A stretch of DNA of 64,000 bases from Magnaporthiopsis rhizophila (Eukaryota; Ascomycota; Sordariomycetes; Magnaporthales; Magnaporthaceae), in NCBI GenBank assembly GCA_003049465.1, contig PYSS01000049.1, positions 62,001 through 126,000 on the forward strand. Direction: 5' to 3'. Position numbers and translations under genes: made by a program. Below the pieces are notes generated by a model that made no database searches, was not told where the DNA came from, and saw only the letters and a program-made list of their open reading frames with translations. Of this stretch, positions 22,331 through 32,980 are shown piece after piece (the stretch's first letter is position 1; each line of letters begins with the position of its first letter).

Positions 22331-23224
22331 CTGATTTCGCCAAGCCGCTTATCGCGCTTAAGGACGGTTCATGTATACCCTATGGGCGGCCGCTCCCTTT
22401 CAGGGACAGCATCTTCGAGGCCGCGGAGGCGTGTGCTCCAATGTCCAAGGCCTGCTGACCTGGTCCCGAGCCGTGCTGCGTGCCGAAGCCGACCCCGGGA
22501 ACGGCGGCCGCCCTCTCGGGGGCATCTCCACCCTCATGGGCAATCAGACGCCCCTGGCGGACGGCTGCTCCTACGGCATGGACTGGATCCGAGCGCACCT
22601 TCCTGGTGTGGTTGGCCTGCTGGGCGAAAACGCCGCGTTGGTCGGGGAGCACGAGCTGCCCATCCTCGGCGACAAACGGTCGGCTATGGTGACGGCCTAC
22701 TACCACCAGTCCAGCGCCCCGGGCTACAGCGGCGCCATCTACCTCTTCCCCGGGTCCACCTCGGCCGTGGTGGTGCTGACAAACTCCATGGCGCTCGGCG
22801 ATGCCGCTGACTGGATCGTGCAGGCGCACATCTCGGCCCCGTTCGACTTTAGGGCGCAGCAGCCGCCCAGCCACGACTACCGCAAACTTGCGGAGGAGAG
22901 CCGCAAGCGCAAGGTCGCCCGATTCGCCTACATGATGGAATCATCCACCAGAGCAGGAGGGTCCGATTCCGCGAGCCTCCATCACTGCCATTGCAATATT
23001 ACCAGGGCGTATACACACACGACGCTGTAAATTTTCACATCGATGTCAGAGCAGTGGATGACGGTGGTCTGTTAGAACTCAGGTTTCAGGGGAAAGAGAC
23101 GCAGGCTTTTCCACTCAGGCACTTGGCGTGTGAATTGTTCGAGTGGGCCATGCCCTATGATGAGCAGGCTCGGCGGATGATGTTCCAAATGTCCCTTGCC
23201 CGAATATTTCCAGGTCCTGTTTAG
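22331..23224 (+). pseudogene. C-terminal relic of a beta-lactamase-like serine hydrolase
   Basis: The reading begins at the edge of the AT-rich island with LKDGSCIPYGRPLPFRDSIF, changes frame near 22420, continues with GGVCSNVQGLLTWSRAVL, a central part with SGAIYLFPGSTSAVVVLTNS, and changes frame again near 22980 into YQGVYTHDAVNFHIDV and a C-terminal beta-sandwich-like tail ending at 23224. This order fits the second half of fungal beta-lactamase/D-aminopeptidase-type proteins (class C fold) that occur in metabolite clusters. The catalytic SxxK and YxN parts would lie upstream and are missing. Both frame changes can be explained by one or two lost bases, the first in a G/C-rich spot. Confidence 0.65.
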
Positions 23225-23420
23225 CTTGTCCTTTGGAATCGTGCAGTCACTCAGCTGGGCATTCATTAAGGGTCAAAACCCAAATGGTATTCTGCTCAAG
23301 AAAAGAGAAAAGAAAAGTTAAACCACTGGGAAACCTAGACTAAACACTGCCTGCCTATAGCAGACCCTCGTCCAGCCAACAAAGGATGCTGGGCATGTAT
23401 TGTCCGACTGCTGTGTACGT

Positions 23421-23438
23421 CAGACAGACAGACAGACA
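23421..23438. repeat. Short CAGA microsatellite
   Basis: The tetranucleotide CAGA (or its rotations) is repeated about four times just beyond the stop codon of the O-methyltransferase. Confidence 0.6.
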
Positions 23439-23468
23439 CTACAGTCTCCCCCACGGCAGCCATCGCCC

Positions 23469-25090
23469 TCATGCCTTGGCGCACTCCACCACACCGACCT
23501 CGCTGCCCTCCTTGCGGTGGATCTTGACGACGCGCATGCCAGCGGCGCCGACGATCTTCTCGAAAATGGCGGGGCTCCGCTCCTTGCCGCCGATGTTGAG
23601 CATGACCAGGTCGGCGGCCGCGTTGGCCGGGCTGGGCGGGTCCGAGAGCACCTGGTCCATGATGAGGACGCGGGCGCGGTCGTCGTCGGCGGGGAGGGCG
23701 GCCGCCAGGTGCTTCAGGATGCCGATGCAGACGGCGTCGCCGTAGTCGTGCAGCACGCGGCGGAGTAGGTAGACGAGCGCGCCCCGGACGGGCTGCTCCG
23801 TGTTGAAGTCGTGGGCAATGCGGCGGATTCCCGCCAGCGCCGGGTCGGCCGCGCGCGCCGACTCCTCGATCACCTCGGCGCGGTCCTGGAGCACGCACCT
23901 CTCCTGCGGCAGCGTCGTGACCACCTGCATGATGTGCTTCAGCGTGTCGCCGTGGCTGCCGCCCACGTCGACCAGCAGCGGCCTGGCGTTGGCGCCGTCA
24001 GCAGCCGTCTTGCCGGCCTCGACGCCCAGCCACGAGAAGTCGTAGATGGAGGCCGGCCCGCCGAAGCGCGCAGAGATGGAGTCGGCGCTGCGCATGCTAG
24101 ACGCGAAGATTCTGGCGCGCTCGTCATCGAGCGCCACCACGTCGAACACGTTCATCTCCGGGTGGCCATGGCTGAAGGTGAAGGGGTTGTGGGTGGGACC
24201 CGTGGGCTCGTGGGGGCCCTGCCAGAAACGATGGTGTTAGAACAATACGCTGGAGGAACCCCAATGCATATCAGGTACTCACATATTTGGCGAAAAACTC
24301 GGGCCAGTGCAGGTATCTGGAAGGGTGGTGTCAGAGTTAGTGTCAAGGGAGATAGATCGGCATCAAGGGGCGACTCACCCGCGCAGGCCATGCTCCAGCA
24401 GAATGCGGAAGAGGTTACCGGCGTTGTGGCCGTTGGCAAACATGTGGGACGTGGCCGAGTGCTTGACGTGGCCTGACGAGGTCTGGATGAGGCGACCGCT
24501 CGCTACGAGCATGCCTCCGAGACGGGCTGGATGAGGCGGTCATGTGTAAGCGCTACTGGACTAGCGTGTGAACCTTGGGATTCCGAGGATTGCGCTTACA
24601 GATGACAGACACGTCGGCTCCGACCGAGTCGGCGAGCTCCTGGTACGATATGCTCTTCTCCTTGGGGATCTTGTCGAAGAGCTTCCACTCCATGAATTGG
24701 TACGTAGCCCCGATCTCACCGAACTGTGCGCCATCCGACATATCCGTGATCAGCACGTGGAGGAACGTTGCATCAATGTTGGGAGATATTTTCTTTGTCT
24801 GGACTTACAGCCACGGCGTACATGGGGATGATGGACTCGGGACCCGCCGCCTCGGATCCGACCCTCTTGGCCATCTTGGCCACCGCCATTTTCAGCTCCT
24901 TGTTCTCGGGGTTGGCCTGCGCGGCTCTGGCGCTCTCCAGGAGCGCCTCGGCAAGGCCGACAAGGTCTGCGGCACCGGGGCCCGACATCTTCTGTTGTTT
25001 TGTTTTGATGGTGGAATCTCGCTGGCCGATGGACGGTGACCCGCGGACGATGGCGAGCAATTGCTGTAGGACGTTGAGTAGGGCGCTCAT
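23469..25090 (-). CDS. SAM-dependent O-methyltransferase (plant/fungal COMT-like)
   Basis: Five exons on the minus strand (25090-24809, 24723-24600, 24526-24379, 24316-24283, 24218-23469) splice in frame to about 445 residues; introns are 85, 73, 62 and 64 nt. The fourth exon is only 34 nt. The N-terminal part is a winged-helix dimerisation domain (YQELADSVGADVSVI and the LGGMLVASGRLIQT wing). The catalytic domain has the SAM loop VDVGGSHGDT at about residues 279-288, HDFNTEQPV, and the catalytic His (about 353) in LRRVLHDYGD. It should methylate a hydroxyl of an aromatic or polyketide-type metabolite. Length is slightly above the family's usual 400, due to an N-terminal lead; a later Met (MSGPGAADL) is an alternative start. 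No lesion is seen. Confidence 0.88.
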
Positions 25091-26966
25091 TTTTCCAGAT
25101 GTGGGCTGGGTTGGAGAGTGTGTGTCTGGGGGGAAGTTGCGTGTTGAGAAGGTGCGGGAGAGTGCCTACCTTGATATTCGGCACTGGCGCAGTGATTACC
25201 ACAGAGAGCAAGCAGGAGAGTGGCCGGGTTTCTTATCCTTTCGTGATGATGCCTCGCAAGCGACGTCAGGAGTGTGTGTGCCTCAACTGAGCATCGAGAT
25301 ATCAACGTCGACCGGAGAGGCCATTAAGTACCTTGGGGAGGTAGGTACATCTCGGACTTGACGCATTGACGTGCAACTCGAGCAAGCCCCGGGACCGAAG
25401 CCCCGCCTGCAGGTTACACCTGAATCACAAAATGAGGCTGGCTGAGCTGCGGCCACCAGAGGACGCTACGACGAAGGGCTGAGTGTCGACGATGACATTC
25501 GCAGTCTAGCTATGCGCTCTAACCATCTCAGCCGCCGGAGGTGTGTCTGGCGGCGAGTCGGCGTCGACAAATGCCAAGGGTACGGACAGGCTGGGTTGTC
25601 CGTAGCTGGCACATTGGTCATAGGTCGGGCAAAAGCCGCATATCGGCACCTATTTGGCTGTTCGAAGCGACTGGGCCAAGCTCCCAGGCCAAGCTCCCAG
25701 GCCAGCTCACGACGTGCAGGGGGTAGGGGGACGCTGGATGTAACTCTTCCCGGCCACCCTATTGGGTGTGTGTTGTGCATCCCCGGCGCGTGGCGTGCGT
25801 GTGTGTGTTGGTGCCAGGAGTCTGGAACGTTTCCGGCTTGGCTTATCGGATCGCATTGCGAGATGCTCGCTCTTTCTGGAATGACGATCCTCCGGACATC
25901 GTTAGCGCCAAGCGAACCTCCAATCCCACCCAGCGACGTGGGCAAGTCTAACCTGGCCTTCCTAACCGCGGCTGAATATGTGGTCCCAACGCTAATTGGG
26001 AAGATATTTTCAGGGACAACAACTCTTACCCCAGAAGCCAGGATGTTTCAGCCCTTGGCCTTAACGCCGCAATGGCACATGCGGAGGGCACGCGGCTGAT
26101 TCAGTGGGCTGGCGCCCTCCTCCGGACAGACGCCGTCCGGGCCTCCGTGGTGCTCGCCCCCACTCACGGATCCGGCGGGCTCTTGGCCGGTCCCAGCATT
26201 CAACGGCGACGGCTAATAGACGCTGTACGGATCGCTACTTTAGCCGGCGGTCGAATCTAGATTGCGCCTCCGGGGGCTGTACCCTATCTCTGGGGCCTTG
26301 GCCGGGCACAAAGCTTGTCTGCCCGGCCCCGAGATGAAGGATTCATACCCGAGATTCTGGACCCCGTAAGAAGTTTGTGTGACCTTGCATGTTCGGGTCC
26401 GACGTTCCATCCTTATGCGCGGGACGGACATGGTTGCTACGGACGGTAGGTGGGCCACTCGCCAACAGCGACCCACACCTCGCTAATACTTGAAAGGCGC
26501 GTGAGGATGCTAAAGGGGGCGCAAAAAGGCGGCGATGACCGCATTCCAACGTGCTGAATGCGCTACTGCAACCCCCCAGGTGCTGCTGTGCCTCTCAACA
26601 GCCCTATGTACACTGTACGTAATGCGGGGAATCTAGAATTTCCAGTTACGGTTACAGCTTATCAGATAATGCAGAAAGGGCATTTTTCATATGGGGAGAG
26701 ATTAGTTTGCTTGCTGCTCTGTTTTTGCGAGCGGAATCATCCGGATCAAGGCTAATTATCTAAGTCTATAAAATTTTGGAAGTCCACCAAGATGCCGCAT
26801 ATTCCTATTTATTGACGTTCCCGCACTCCAAGCCCAAGCCCAGGCAGGTCCGGAACCTGCTCCAGCGAAAGATGCAGTCGTTGTGGTTTGGCAAGGCTGA
26901 CCCGTGGCCTTAGACCCGCGGCCGTATCACCAGGAGCCACCCCCGCCAGACATTAAACATTACGGC
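25091..26966. other. Gene-free stretch
   Basis: No domain is seen in 1.9 kb. A minus-strand frame at 25466-25945 has random composition. A perfect 13-base tandem duplication (AAGCTCCCAGGCC twice) lies at 25678-25703. A tRNA A-box-like string on the minus strand near 25530 lacks a B box and a fold. Confidence 0.45.
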
Positions 26967-27536
26967 TTATTTGAGGGTCGGGTCGGGCGAGGTAGGGGTG
27001 TAGGTCTTGCCCTCCCAGGTGTAGCTGCCACCCATGTTGATAAGCCAGATGGCCGAGTTGAACTCGACGTCGATCCGGCCAACCTTCCACTCGTTGTCCT
27101 CCCAGACCATACGCAGCGCGGTGAGACCCTTGGCGGGAAGGTTGGCCTGGCCGAACGAGGCCTTCCACTGGAAGGAAACAGTGTTGCACTTCTGGGAGTC
27201 GATTTGGAGAATGTTGACGGGGAAGTGCGGCACGGCGTTCATGCTCGCCACAAAGGCGGCCTTGTTGGGGAACGTGGGGCCACCGAGAGGCCGGTGGACG
27301 AAAGTGTTGATGGAGTCCGAGTACTCTATGAACGACTCGGAAACGTGCTTGGCCATCTCGGGCTTCCACTCGGCGATCAGCTTGCGGTAGATCTCGACGG
27401 CGGCCTCGCCCTCCTTGTGGCTCATGCACTTCCCGTGTCCCTTCGAGTGGCACACGGAGGCGGCGTCGACACCGGTGCACGGGACGGCAACAGCGCCAAA
27501 GGCGGCGAGAGCGAGGCACGGGATGGTGAAACGCAT
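26967..27536 (-). CDS. Secreted NTF2-like (SnoaL-type) domain protein
   Basis: A single exon encodes 189 residues. The first 17-19 residues (MRFTIPCLALAAFGAVAVP) are a clear signal peptide, so the mature protein is extracellular. The mature part has an alpha helix with AAVEIYRKLIAEW, then ESFIEYSDSINTF, a long beta-rich part with TVSFQWKASFG and WKVGRIDVEFNSAIW, which is the cone-shaped NTF2-like fold. Related secreted fungal proteins are small, of unknown function, and some are expressed in hosts. Three Cys lie near the N-terminus of the mature part and one in the middle. A TATA-like ATAAAAG lies about 160 bases upstream. No catalytic residue can be named. Confidence 0.82.
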   Translation of the reverse strand: MRFTIPCLALAAFGAVAVPCTGVDAASVCHSKGHGKCMSHKEGEAAVEIYRKLIAEWKPEMAKHVSESFIEYSDSINTFVHRPLGGPTFPNKAAFVASMNAVPHFPVNILQIDSQKCNTVSFQWKASFGQANLPAKGLTALRMVWEDNEWKVGRIDVEFNSAIWLINMGGSYTWEGKTYTPTSPDPTLK

Positions 27537-28902
27537 GATTGCGGCGGGGTCGACTGGCGGAGGATTGCCGGTTCGGGAGCGACTGTGTGACTCGAAGAGG
27601 GCAGAGATGTCGGAGGACAGGCTTGAACGAGAGTGTGCCGATGAGGGTGAGGAGAGGGCAGAAGTTGTGAGAAAGGCGTCTAGACGGTCGTCTTTTATCC
27701 TATGCTCTCCCTGCACCCCTGGTGGCCTGTTCCTCACGAAAATCGCATACAGCCACTCATATTACCATGTTTGAACAGACGCATGGACACTCCTGAATTA
27801 GCCACAATCCAGAGACTGATCCTCTTTCTGGCTCGCTCGCTGGCAACAGCCAGTCCGAGAGAGCCCAAGAGGGATCAACATTGCAGTCTTAGTGACTGCA
27901 CCAGGGGACTTCTCGTCGTGGTTAGCCCAACGCCCATCTTCCGTGGCAGTGTCGAAATTGGGTTGTCGGATGTCCGACGCTCCTGGCATGGGCTTCTGGG
28001 GCCTGGCAAGCCACTCAGCAAAGCACATTGTGTGCTGAACGCCAGGCTAACCGGTGCGGGGCAGGGCAAGTTGAGCTGGCATCGATAGTCTGCAATTGTC
28101 ATCACCTGGACCGGTGTGTTTACCCTGGGCTGGCCCTCGTCGAAGGGCGGTCTACGGCGCATGGCGTTAGCTCCGGGGAAGAGACCTGGCAAGCGAAATG
28201 ACAGTCGGGCGCCACGGCAAGCATCAGCATGCCAAGTTGGCTTGGTCATGGCGCCGAGAAGAAGACCAATAGGGGAAAGGTCTCAGCATTGAGAGAGCGC
28301 CTCCCTCGGCACCGATGACAGAAATTAGCACCGGGGCTGCGGGCTGAGCGACCAGGTCAGCATCCATCGTTGTTCCCAACCCGACGCCACGCATTAAGTC
28401 GGGCTCCATGTGTTCATCTCTCGGTCTTGGTCGCTTTTATCTCCAATTTGGGACAAGCAGAATCAAACCTCCCTTTCGCGCTTCAGCCCTTTGGCGGTTA
28501 CTTTGCTGTGCCCGGCATATAGTTGCTGTGCCCCTGGCTGTGCCCAAATCGGGGTGGTGGGCCCACCCATGTCGGCGATCCCCCTCAATCCAAATTGGTG
28601 GAGATGGAGGGAACCTTCAATAGTGGACCTTATCGATGAGGCTGCTTCTTATCGCTTTCCCAATGCGTGCGTCATGATGGAAGACTTTTTGGCTCGGTTT
28701 GCGGCTCAGAAGATCCGACTTCCAGACGCTCCAGACCGTCGCAGCCACGCGCTTCCGGCGTCGACCGTCATGGCTGGGATTTACTGAAAATACGCTCCGC
28801 TATCCCCGGTGCGCGATTCCGGGTGGTGGAGCTGGCTCGCTCCCCTGCTTGCATTGGCAGCCTGTGCTCTCCAGCCCTGCCACGCTGCGAGAGGCTCTCC
28901 TG
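27537..28902. other. 5' flanks of two divergent genes, no gene seen
   Basis: The first 200 bases are the promoter of the secreted NTF2-like gene. The rest up to 28902 has only weak open frames. In-frame upstream Met codons from 28699 could extend the Mg-transporter homologue, but the sequence there does not look like a protein lead. Confidence 0.4.
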
Positions 28903-30189
28903 ATGCCCCCTCTCGCAGTCCTCACACGGCACGGCCTTCCTGCCAACCACCTTCTGCCATGTCTCGGGCGCCTGCGCTACTGCACAGCGCGGCCTCAGCC
29001 CCGACATCCGCTGTTCATCTGCGCCCCCGCTCCGGCTCGAAACTTGGCCATTGAGAAGCCGCGGAGCCGTCGGCACACGTCCCACACCGAAGAAGAAGGT
29101 TCTCTGCCCCCTGGCGAGCCGAGGATTCAATACGCCGAGGTGGATGAACATGGCGCCATAACACCAGTTGTCACATCCACTCGGGCAGAGCTGCTGTCAA
29201 AATACGGCCTAGCTCCTCGTGACATCCGTAAGATTGACACTTCGACCCTGTCGCACATCTTAATCCGCCCCACCACTGTTCTCCTCCATCTCTTCGATCT
29301 CAAGGTCCTGGTCCAGAGGAACCGCTTTCTCTTGTTCCATGACGGAAAATCCTCATCTCCTGAAGCCCTCTCGTCCCCGCGCGCCGACCTCCTACGCGAC
29401 CTCCAAGATCGAATCCGCCAACGACAGCATGAGGGGCAGGAGGACGATGAATACTGCGGGGTTCTGCCGTACGAGTTCCGCGCACTCGAGGCTGTGCTAG
29501 CGGCCGTGGTGGCGCAACTGGAATGCGAGCTGGATGCGATCCGTGAGCCTGCTGTGCGGATCCTGCGCTCGCTCGAGGAGGATGACACGTCTGCCGTCGA
29601 CGAGGGGCTAGTCATGGACCGTCGCAAGCTACGGACCCTGCTGGGCCTCTCGGACCGTGTCATTCACTTCGCGCGACAGGCCGAGCTGGTTCGCTCCGCG
29701 GTCGAGGACGTGCTCGACTACGACGACCGCCTGGCCGCGCTGTACCTGACAGACCGCGCCGCGGGTCGCGTGCGCCGCGCCGGCCATGACGACCTCACGG
29801 CCATCGAGCTGTTGCTCGACTCCTACTACAAGGCATATGACGAGATCGCGCACGAGGCGCAGAACCTCGTGTCCAGCATCCGCAACACCGAAGAGAGCAT
29901 CAGCGCCATCCTGGACGCCAACCGCAACCTGCTCATGGTCCTGGACCTGAAGTTCCGCATGGGCACCCTCGGCCTCGCCACGGGCTCCATTCTCACCGGC
30001 TTCTACGCCATGAACATATTCAGCCACATCCGCGAGTTCGACTGGGCCTTCTCCGGCGTCTCGGCCACCTCGGCCGTCCTTGCCGTGGCCGTCGGCTGCT
30101 ATGGCCTGCTCGTCCTGCGCAAATTTGTGAGGCTCCGCTTCGAGGGAAGGGGAGAGGCCATGGGCCAGGCCTTAGACCTGCGCAAATAA
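28903..30189 (+). CDS. Mitochondrial Mg2+ channel homologue of the Mrs2/Lpe10 (CorA) family, AMN variant
   Basis: A single exon encodes 428 residues from the Met at 28903; an in-frame Met at 28699 is a less likely start. The Arg-rich, acid-poor lead (residues 1-55) fits a mitochondrial presequence. The central part matches Mrs2: YGLAPRDIRKID, ILIRPTTVLLHLFDLKVLV, LPYEFRALEAVLAAV, a long helical region, and ELLLDSYYKAYDEIAHEAQNL. Two membrane helices end it, at about 355-375 and 392-412. The signature at the end of helix 1 is YAMN (residues 368-371) where the family has YGMN; Gly-to-Ala in GMN is known to impair CorA-type transport. The protein may be a regulatory subunit like Lpe10, a channel with altered gating, or inactive. 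The reading frame is otherwise intact. Confidence 0.85.
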   Translation: MPPLAVLTRHGLPANHLLPCLGRLRYCTARPQPRHPLFICAPAPARNLAIEKPRSRRHTSHTEEEGSLPPGEPRIQYAEVDEHGAITPVVTSTRAELLSKYGLAPRDIRKIDTSTLSHILIRPTTVLLHLFDLKVLVQRNRFLLFHDGKSSSPEALSSPRADLLRDLQDRIRQRQHEGQEDDEYCGVLPYEFRALEAVLAAVVAQLECELDAIREPAVRILRSLEEDDTSAVDEGLVMDRRKLRTLLGLSDRVIHFARQAELVRSAVEDVLDYDDRLAALYLTDRAAGRVRRAGHDDLTAIELLLDSYYKAYDEIAHEAQNLVSSIRNTEESISAILDANRNLLMVLDLKFRMGTLGLATGSILTGFYAMNIFSHIREFDWAFSGVSATSAVLAVAVGCYGLLVLRKFVRLRFEGRGEAMGQALDLRK

Positions 30190-30974
30190 CGCACGTCTGT
30201 GACCACGTTTTGCTGGAGAGTCGTGCGTCCCTCGTCGTCTCTCTTGCTACCTCGAGTTGGCAGACAATGACCACTTGCTCCGGAACATGACGCTCTCGTC
30301 ATGGAGAGGTATTCCGTCGACTCGGACGCACTCGGCCCCCTGCCGCCCGATCTCCCCGCCTATGCATTGGCCTCGGTGGACAGGTGGTTGAGTCACAGTC
30401 CGCCGCCCTCCATGTTGGTTGACCCGCACTGCACCAAAACCCAGTCACAACTCGGGACAGTCTTTTAGCGACAAGAGTCGCGTTGATTTCCGCCGACAGT
30501 CGCCGCTTTCTGTCTGCGTTTTCGCATTGACCAGACCACCCTTCTCCTCACCGCGGCACATGAGCCAGCTGTTTGGATGGTGCTGGCGAACCGGAGTCGC
30601 CAGATGGCTTTACCACACCCGACTCCTAGGGCGTCGCTCGGGGAGGCATGACTGCCATCGTTCGTCTCCAGCCCTGGCCTCGTCACCCGAACATTCAAGC
30701 CAGGTGAACAGAGAAGTCCTAGTGACACCTATACTCTCCCCACGGAGGTTCTAGTAGCTTTCTCACCTGTCTGTCAACTTTGCTCCAAGGACGACGCAGT
30801 AAACTTGTATATATAATTCCTGAAGTAGACACTAGAGGCCAACCTTCCGCGTGTCATGCCCGGCCGCTCCGCAAAGTGCCGCAGCTAATACTGTAATCGC
30901 TACCAGTACTCAAGACCATGGAGTGGAGACCATTTACCTGAACGGCATTCGACGACGACGGCTGTACGTCGCGG
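30190..30974. other. Intergenic, nothing recognised
   Basis: This stretch holds the 3' flank of the Mg-transporter homologue and the 5' flank of the amine oxidase. A TATATATA-like string at about 30810 could be the amine oxidase core promoter. Confidence 0.4.
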
Positions 30975-32980
30975 ATGAAGCGAGAACTCGTCGAGTATTC
31001 CCGCGACCCGGTGGCTTCCTTCCAGCCACGGGAGCCCATGCGCAGGCGAGGAGTCGTGAACAAGGGCGGAAGGGTGAAGGCGGGACCGCACGTGGCAGTC
31101 ATCGGCGCCGGCCTGGCCGGGCTCCGATGCGCCGAGGTGCTCATCCAGGGCGGAGCTAAGGTCACTGTCGTGGAGGCGCGAGACAGATTTGGCGGACGGG
31201 TATGACGCTTGCACTTTGAGCTTCTGTGACTTTGAGCTTTTTTTCAGTGGCTAAGTCAAAACAGGCTCACCAGTGTAGCTTGTCCGGACAGACGCTCAAC
31301 ATGTGGGTTGGGTTGTCCATTCACACAAGTGCCCCCGCAGGCAATATCCCAACCCGGCCGATGGGGAATACGCCGGCTGACCTGGACACAGGGATCCGAA
31401 CTGGATACACGGCACCGACGACAACCCGATCGTGAGGCTTTCGAACGCAACCGGCACCGCTCTCTCGACAATGGGCGAGGGCGTCCTCACCTACGACGAC
31501 CAGGGGCGTCTGCTTTCGACCGAGAGCTCGAAGACCATCCTGAAAACGATCTGGGCCCTTCTTGAGGAGGCGTTCCTGTACAGCAACCGGAACCCGGAGC
31601 AGATCGACCCCGGCCTGAACCTCGAGGACTTCTTCCGCGACAGGCTCGCCAAGGGGTCACTCGCTCCGCAAGTGCAGCGTCAGGTGTTGATGATGGCTAA
31701 CATCTGGGGCTCTTTCATCGGCGATTATTGGGGCAAGCAGAGCGTCAAGTGGCTTTGGATGGAGGAGTCCCTTCGAGGCAGTAAGTCTTGACGCCGTAAT
31801 CTCGCATTTCCGAGAGTTGCTCGCCTCTGGGTTAATAAGGGCTGACTAGGCACCTACCTACGTCAGGGGCCATGTACTTATCGGGAGGCCACGGCAGGGT
31901 CATCCAGCATCTTGCGTCCACGGTCATGGCCAAAGCCGACGTGCATCTCTCGACCAAGGTCAAATCTGTGGAGAGCATCACCAAGAAGGGCAAAGATCCC
32001 AATATCATTCTGACCACCGAACGAGGACGGCGCCTCGGGTTTGACGAGGTCGTCGTCACGGTTCCGCTAGGCTGCTTGAAGAGACACAAGCCCTTGTTCA
32101 AGCCTCCGCTGCCCGACCAGATCTGTCGGGGCATCGCAAGCATGACGTACAGCAGCCTGGAGAAGGTCTACATAACCTTCCCTTCTGCCTTTTGGGAGCC
32201 GTCTACCTCAGTTGCGGGCAGGGCTGGGGCTGCTCGGAGCAGTAGCGGCACCAACGATAGTGACGGCAAAGCCTCCCCGCTACCCAGCTTCATCCTATTC
32301 CCCGACGCAACCGACTACGTCGAGACGTGGCGGCGCGGCCGGACCGTCGAGCTGGTGCCGCTCTCGTCGCCGGCCGTCTTCGGTGCGGCCGACGCTGCTC
32401 TTCGTCACGCACGACCCCTGCGCCGCCCAGCTGTGCGAGCGCGTGCGCCACCTGCACGCCACCAGCCCGGAGCGCTTCCGCATCCTCGACGCCTTCTTCC
32501 GCCCTTACTACAGCCGTCTGCCGGGCTACCGGCGCGCCGACGGCCGCTGCGTCCCGTCGTCCATCGTCGCCACCGACTGGCACGGCGACGAGCTGGCCGG
32601 CAACGGGTCCTACACCAACTTCAAGGTCCCTGGCCCTTGGTCCGCGCCGTCTCCGTCCCCGTCTCCGTCGCCGCCGCCGGCCGACGAGCCAGCTGCTGGC
32701 TGGAGCTGGGGGCTGTTTGCCAGCCGCACCAAGCAGCAGCAGCAGGGGGGAGGAGCCTCGCCGCGTCGAGGAGGCTGACGCCGTGCCGCAGCAAAGGGTG
32801 GACCAGGATATCAGGGCGCTGCGCGCCGGCGTGCCCCAGGCCGGCGTCTGGTTCGCGGGCGAGCACGTCGCGCTGTTTGTTGCCCTGGGCACGACCGCTT
32901 GGGCCTACTGGAGCGGCGAGGCGGCTGCTGCGATGGTCCTGGCTGCGAACGGGCTTAGCGTGACGGGAGGCTTAGAGTAG
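30975..32980 (+). pseudogene. Flavin-containing amine/polyamine oxidase with two frameshifts
   Basis: Exons 30975-31199, 31265-31302, 31392-31780 and 31867 onward splice in frame (introns 65, 89 and 86 nt). The first exon has the FAD loop VIGAGLAGLRCAEVLIQGG and EARDRFGGR; the spliced middle gives NWIHGTDDNPIV, as in fungal monoamine/polyamine oxidases. The fourth exon is read normally to about 32385 (ELVPLSSPAVFG). The family-like sequence then moves to the next frame (TLLFVTHDPCAAQLCERVRH) and near 32745-32750, at a run of six G, moves again, ending with GVWFAGEHVALFVALGTTAW and the stop at 32980. Both shifts are single-base events. All other parts are well kept, so this is either a very young pseudogene or a pair of base-call errors. 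Confidence 0.75.

Noticed and set aside
25500..25560. tRNA-like string on the minus strand (GAGATGGTTAGAGCGC)
   Set aside because: It resembles a tRNA D-arm/A box, but there is no B box (GGTTCGANNCC) at the right distance and no anticodon or acceptor stem folds.
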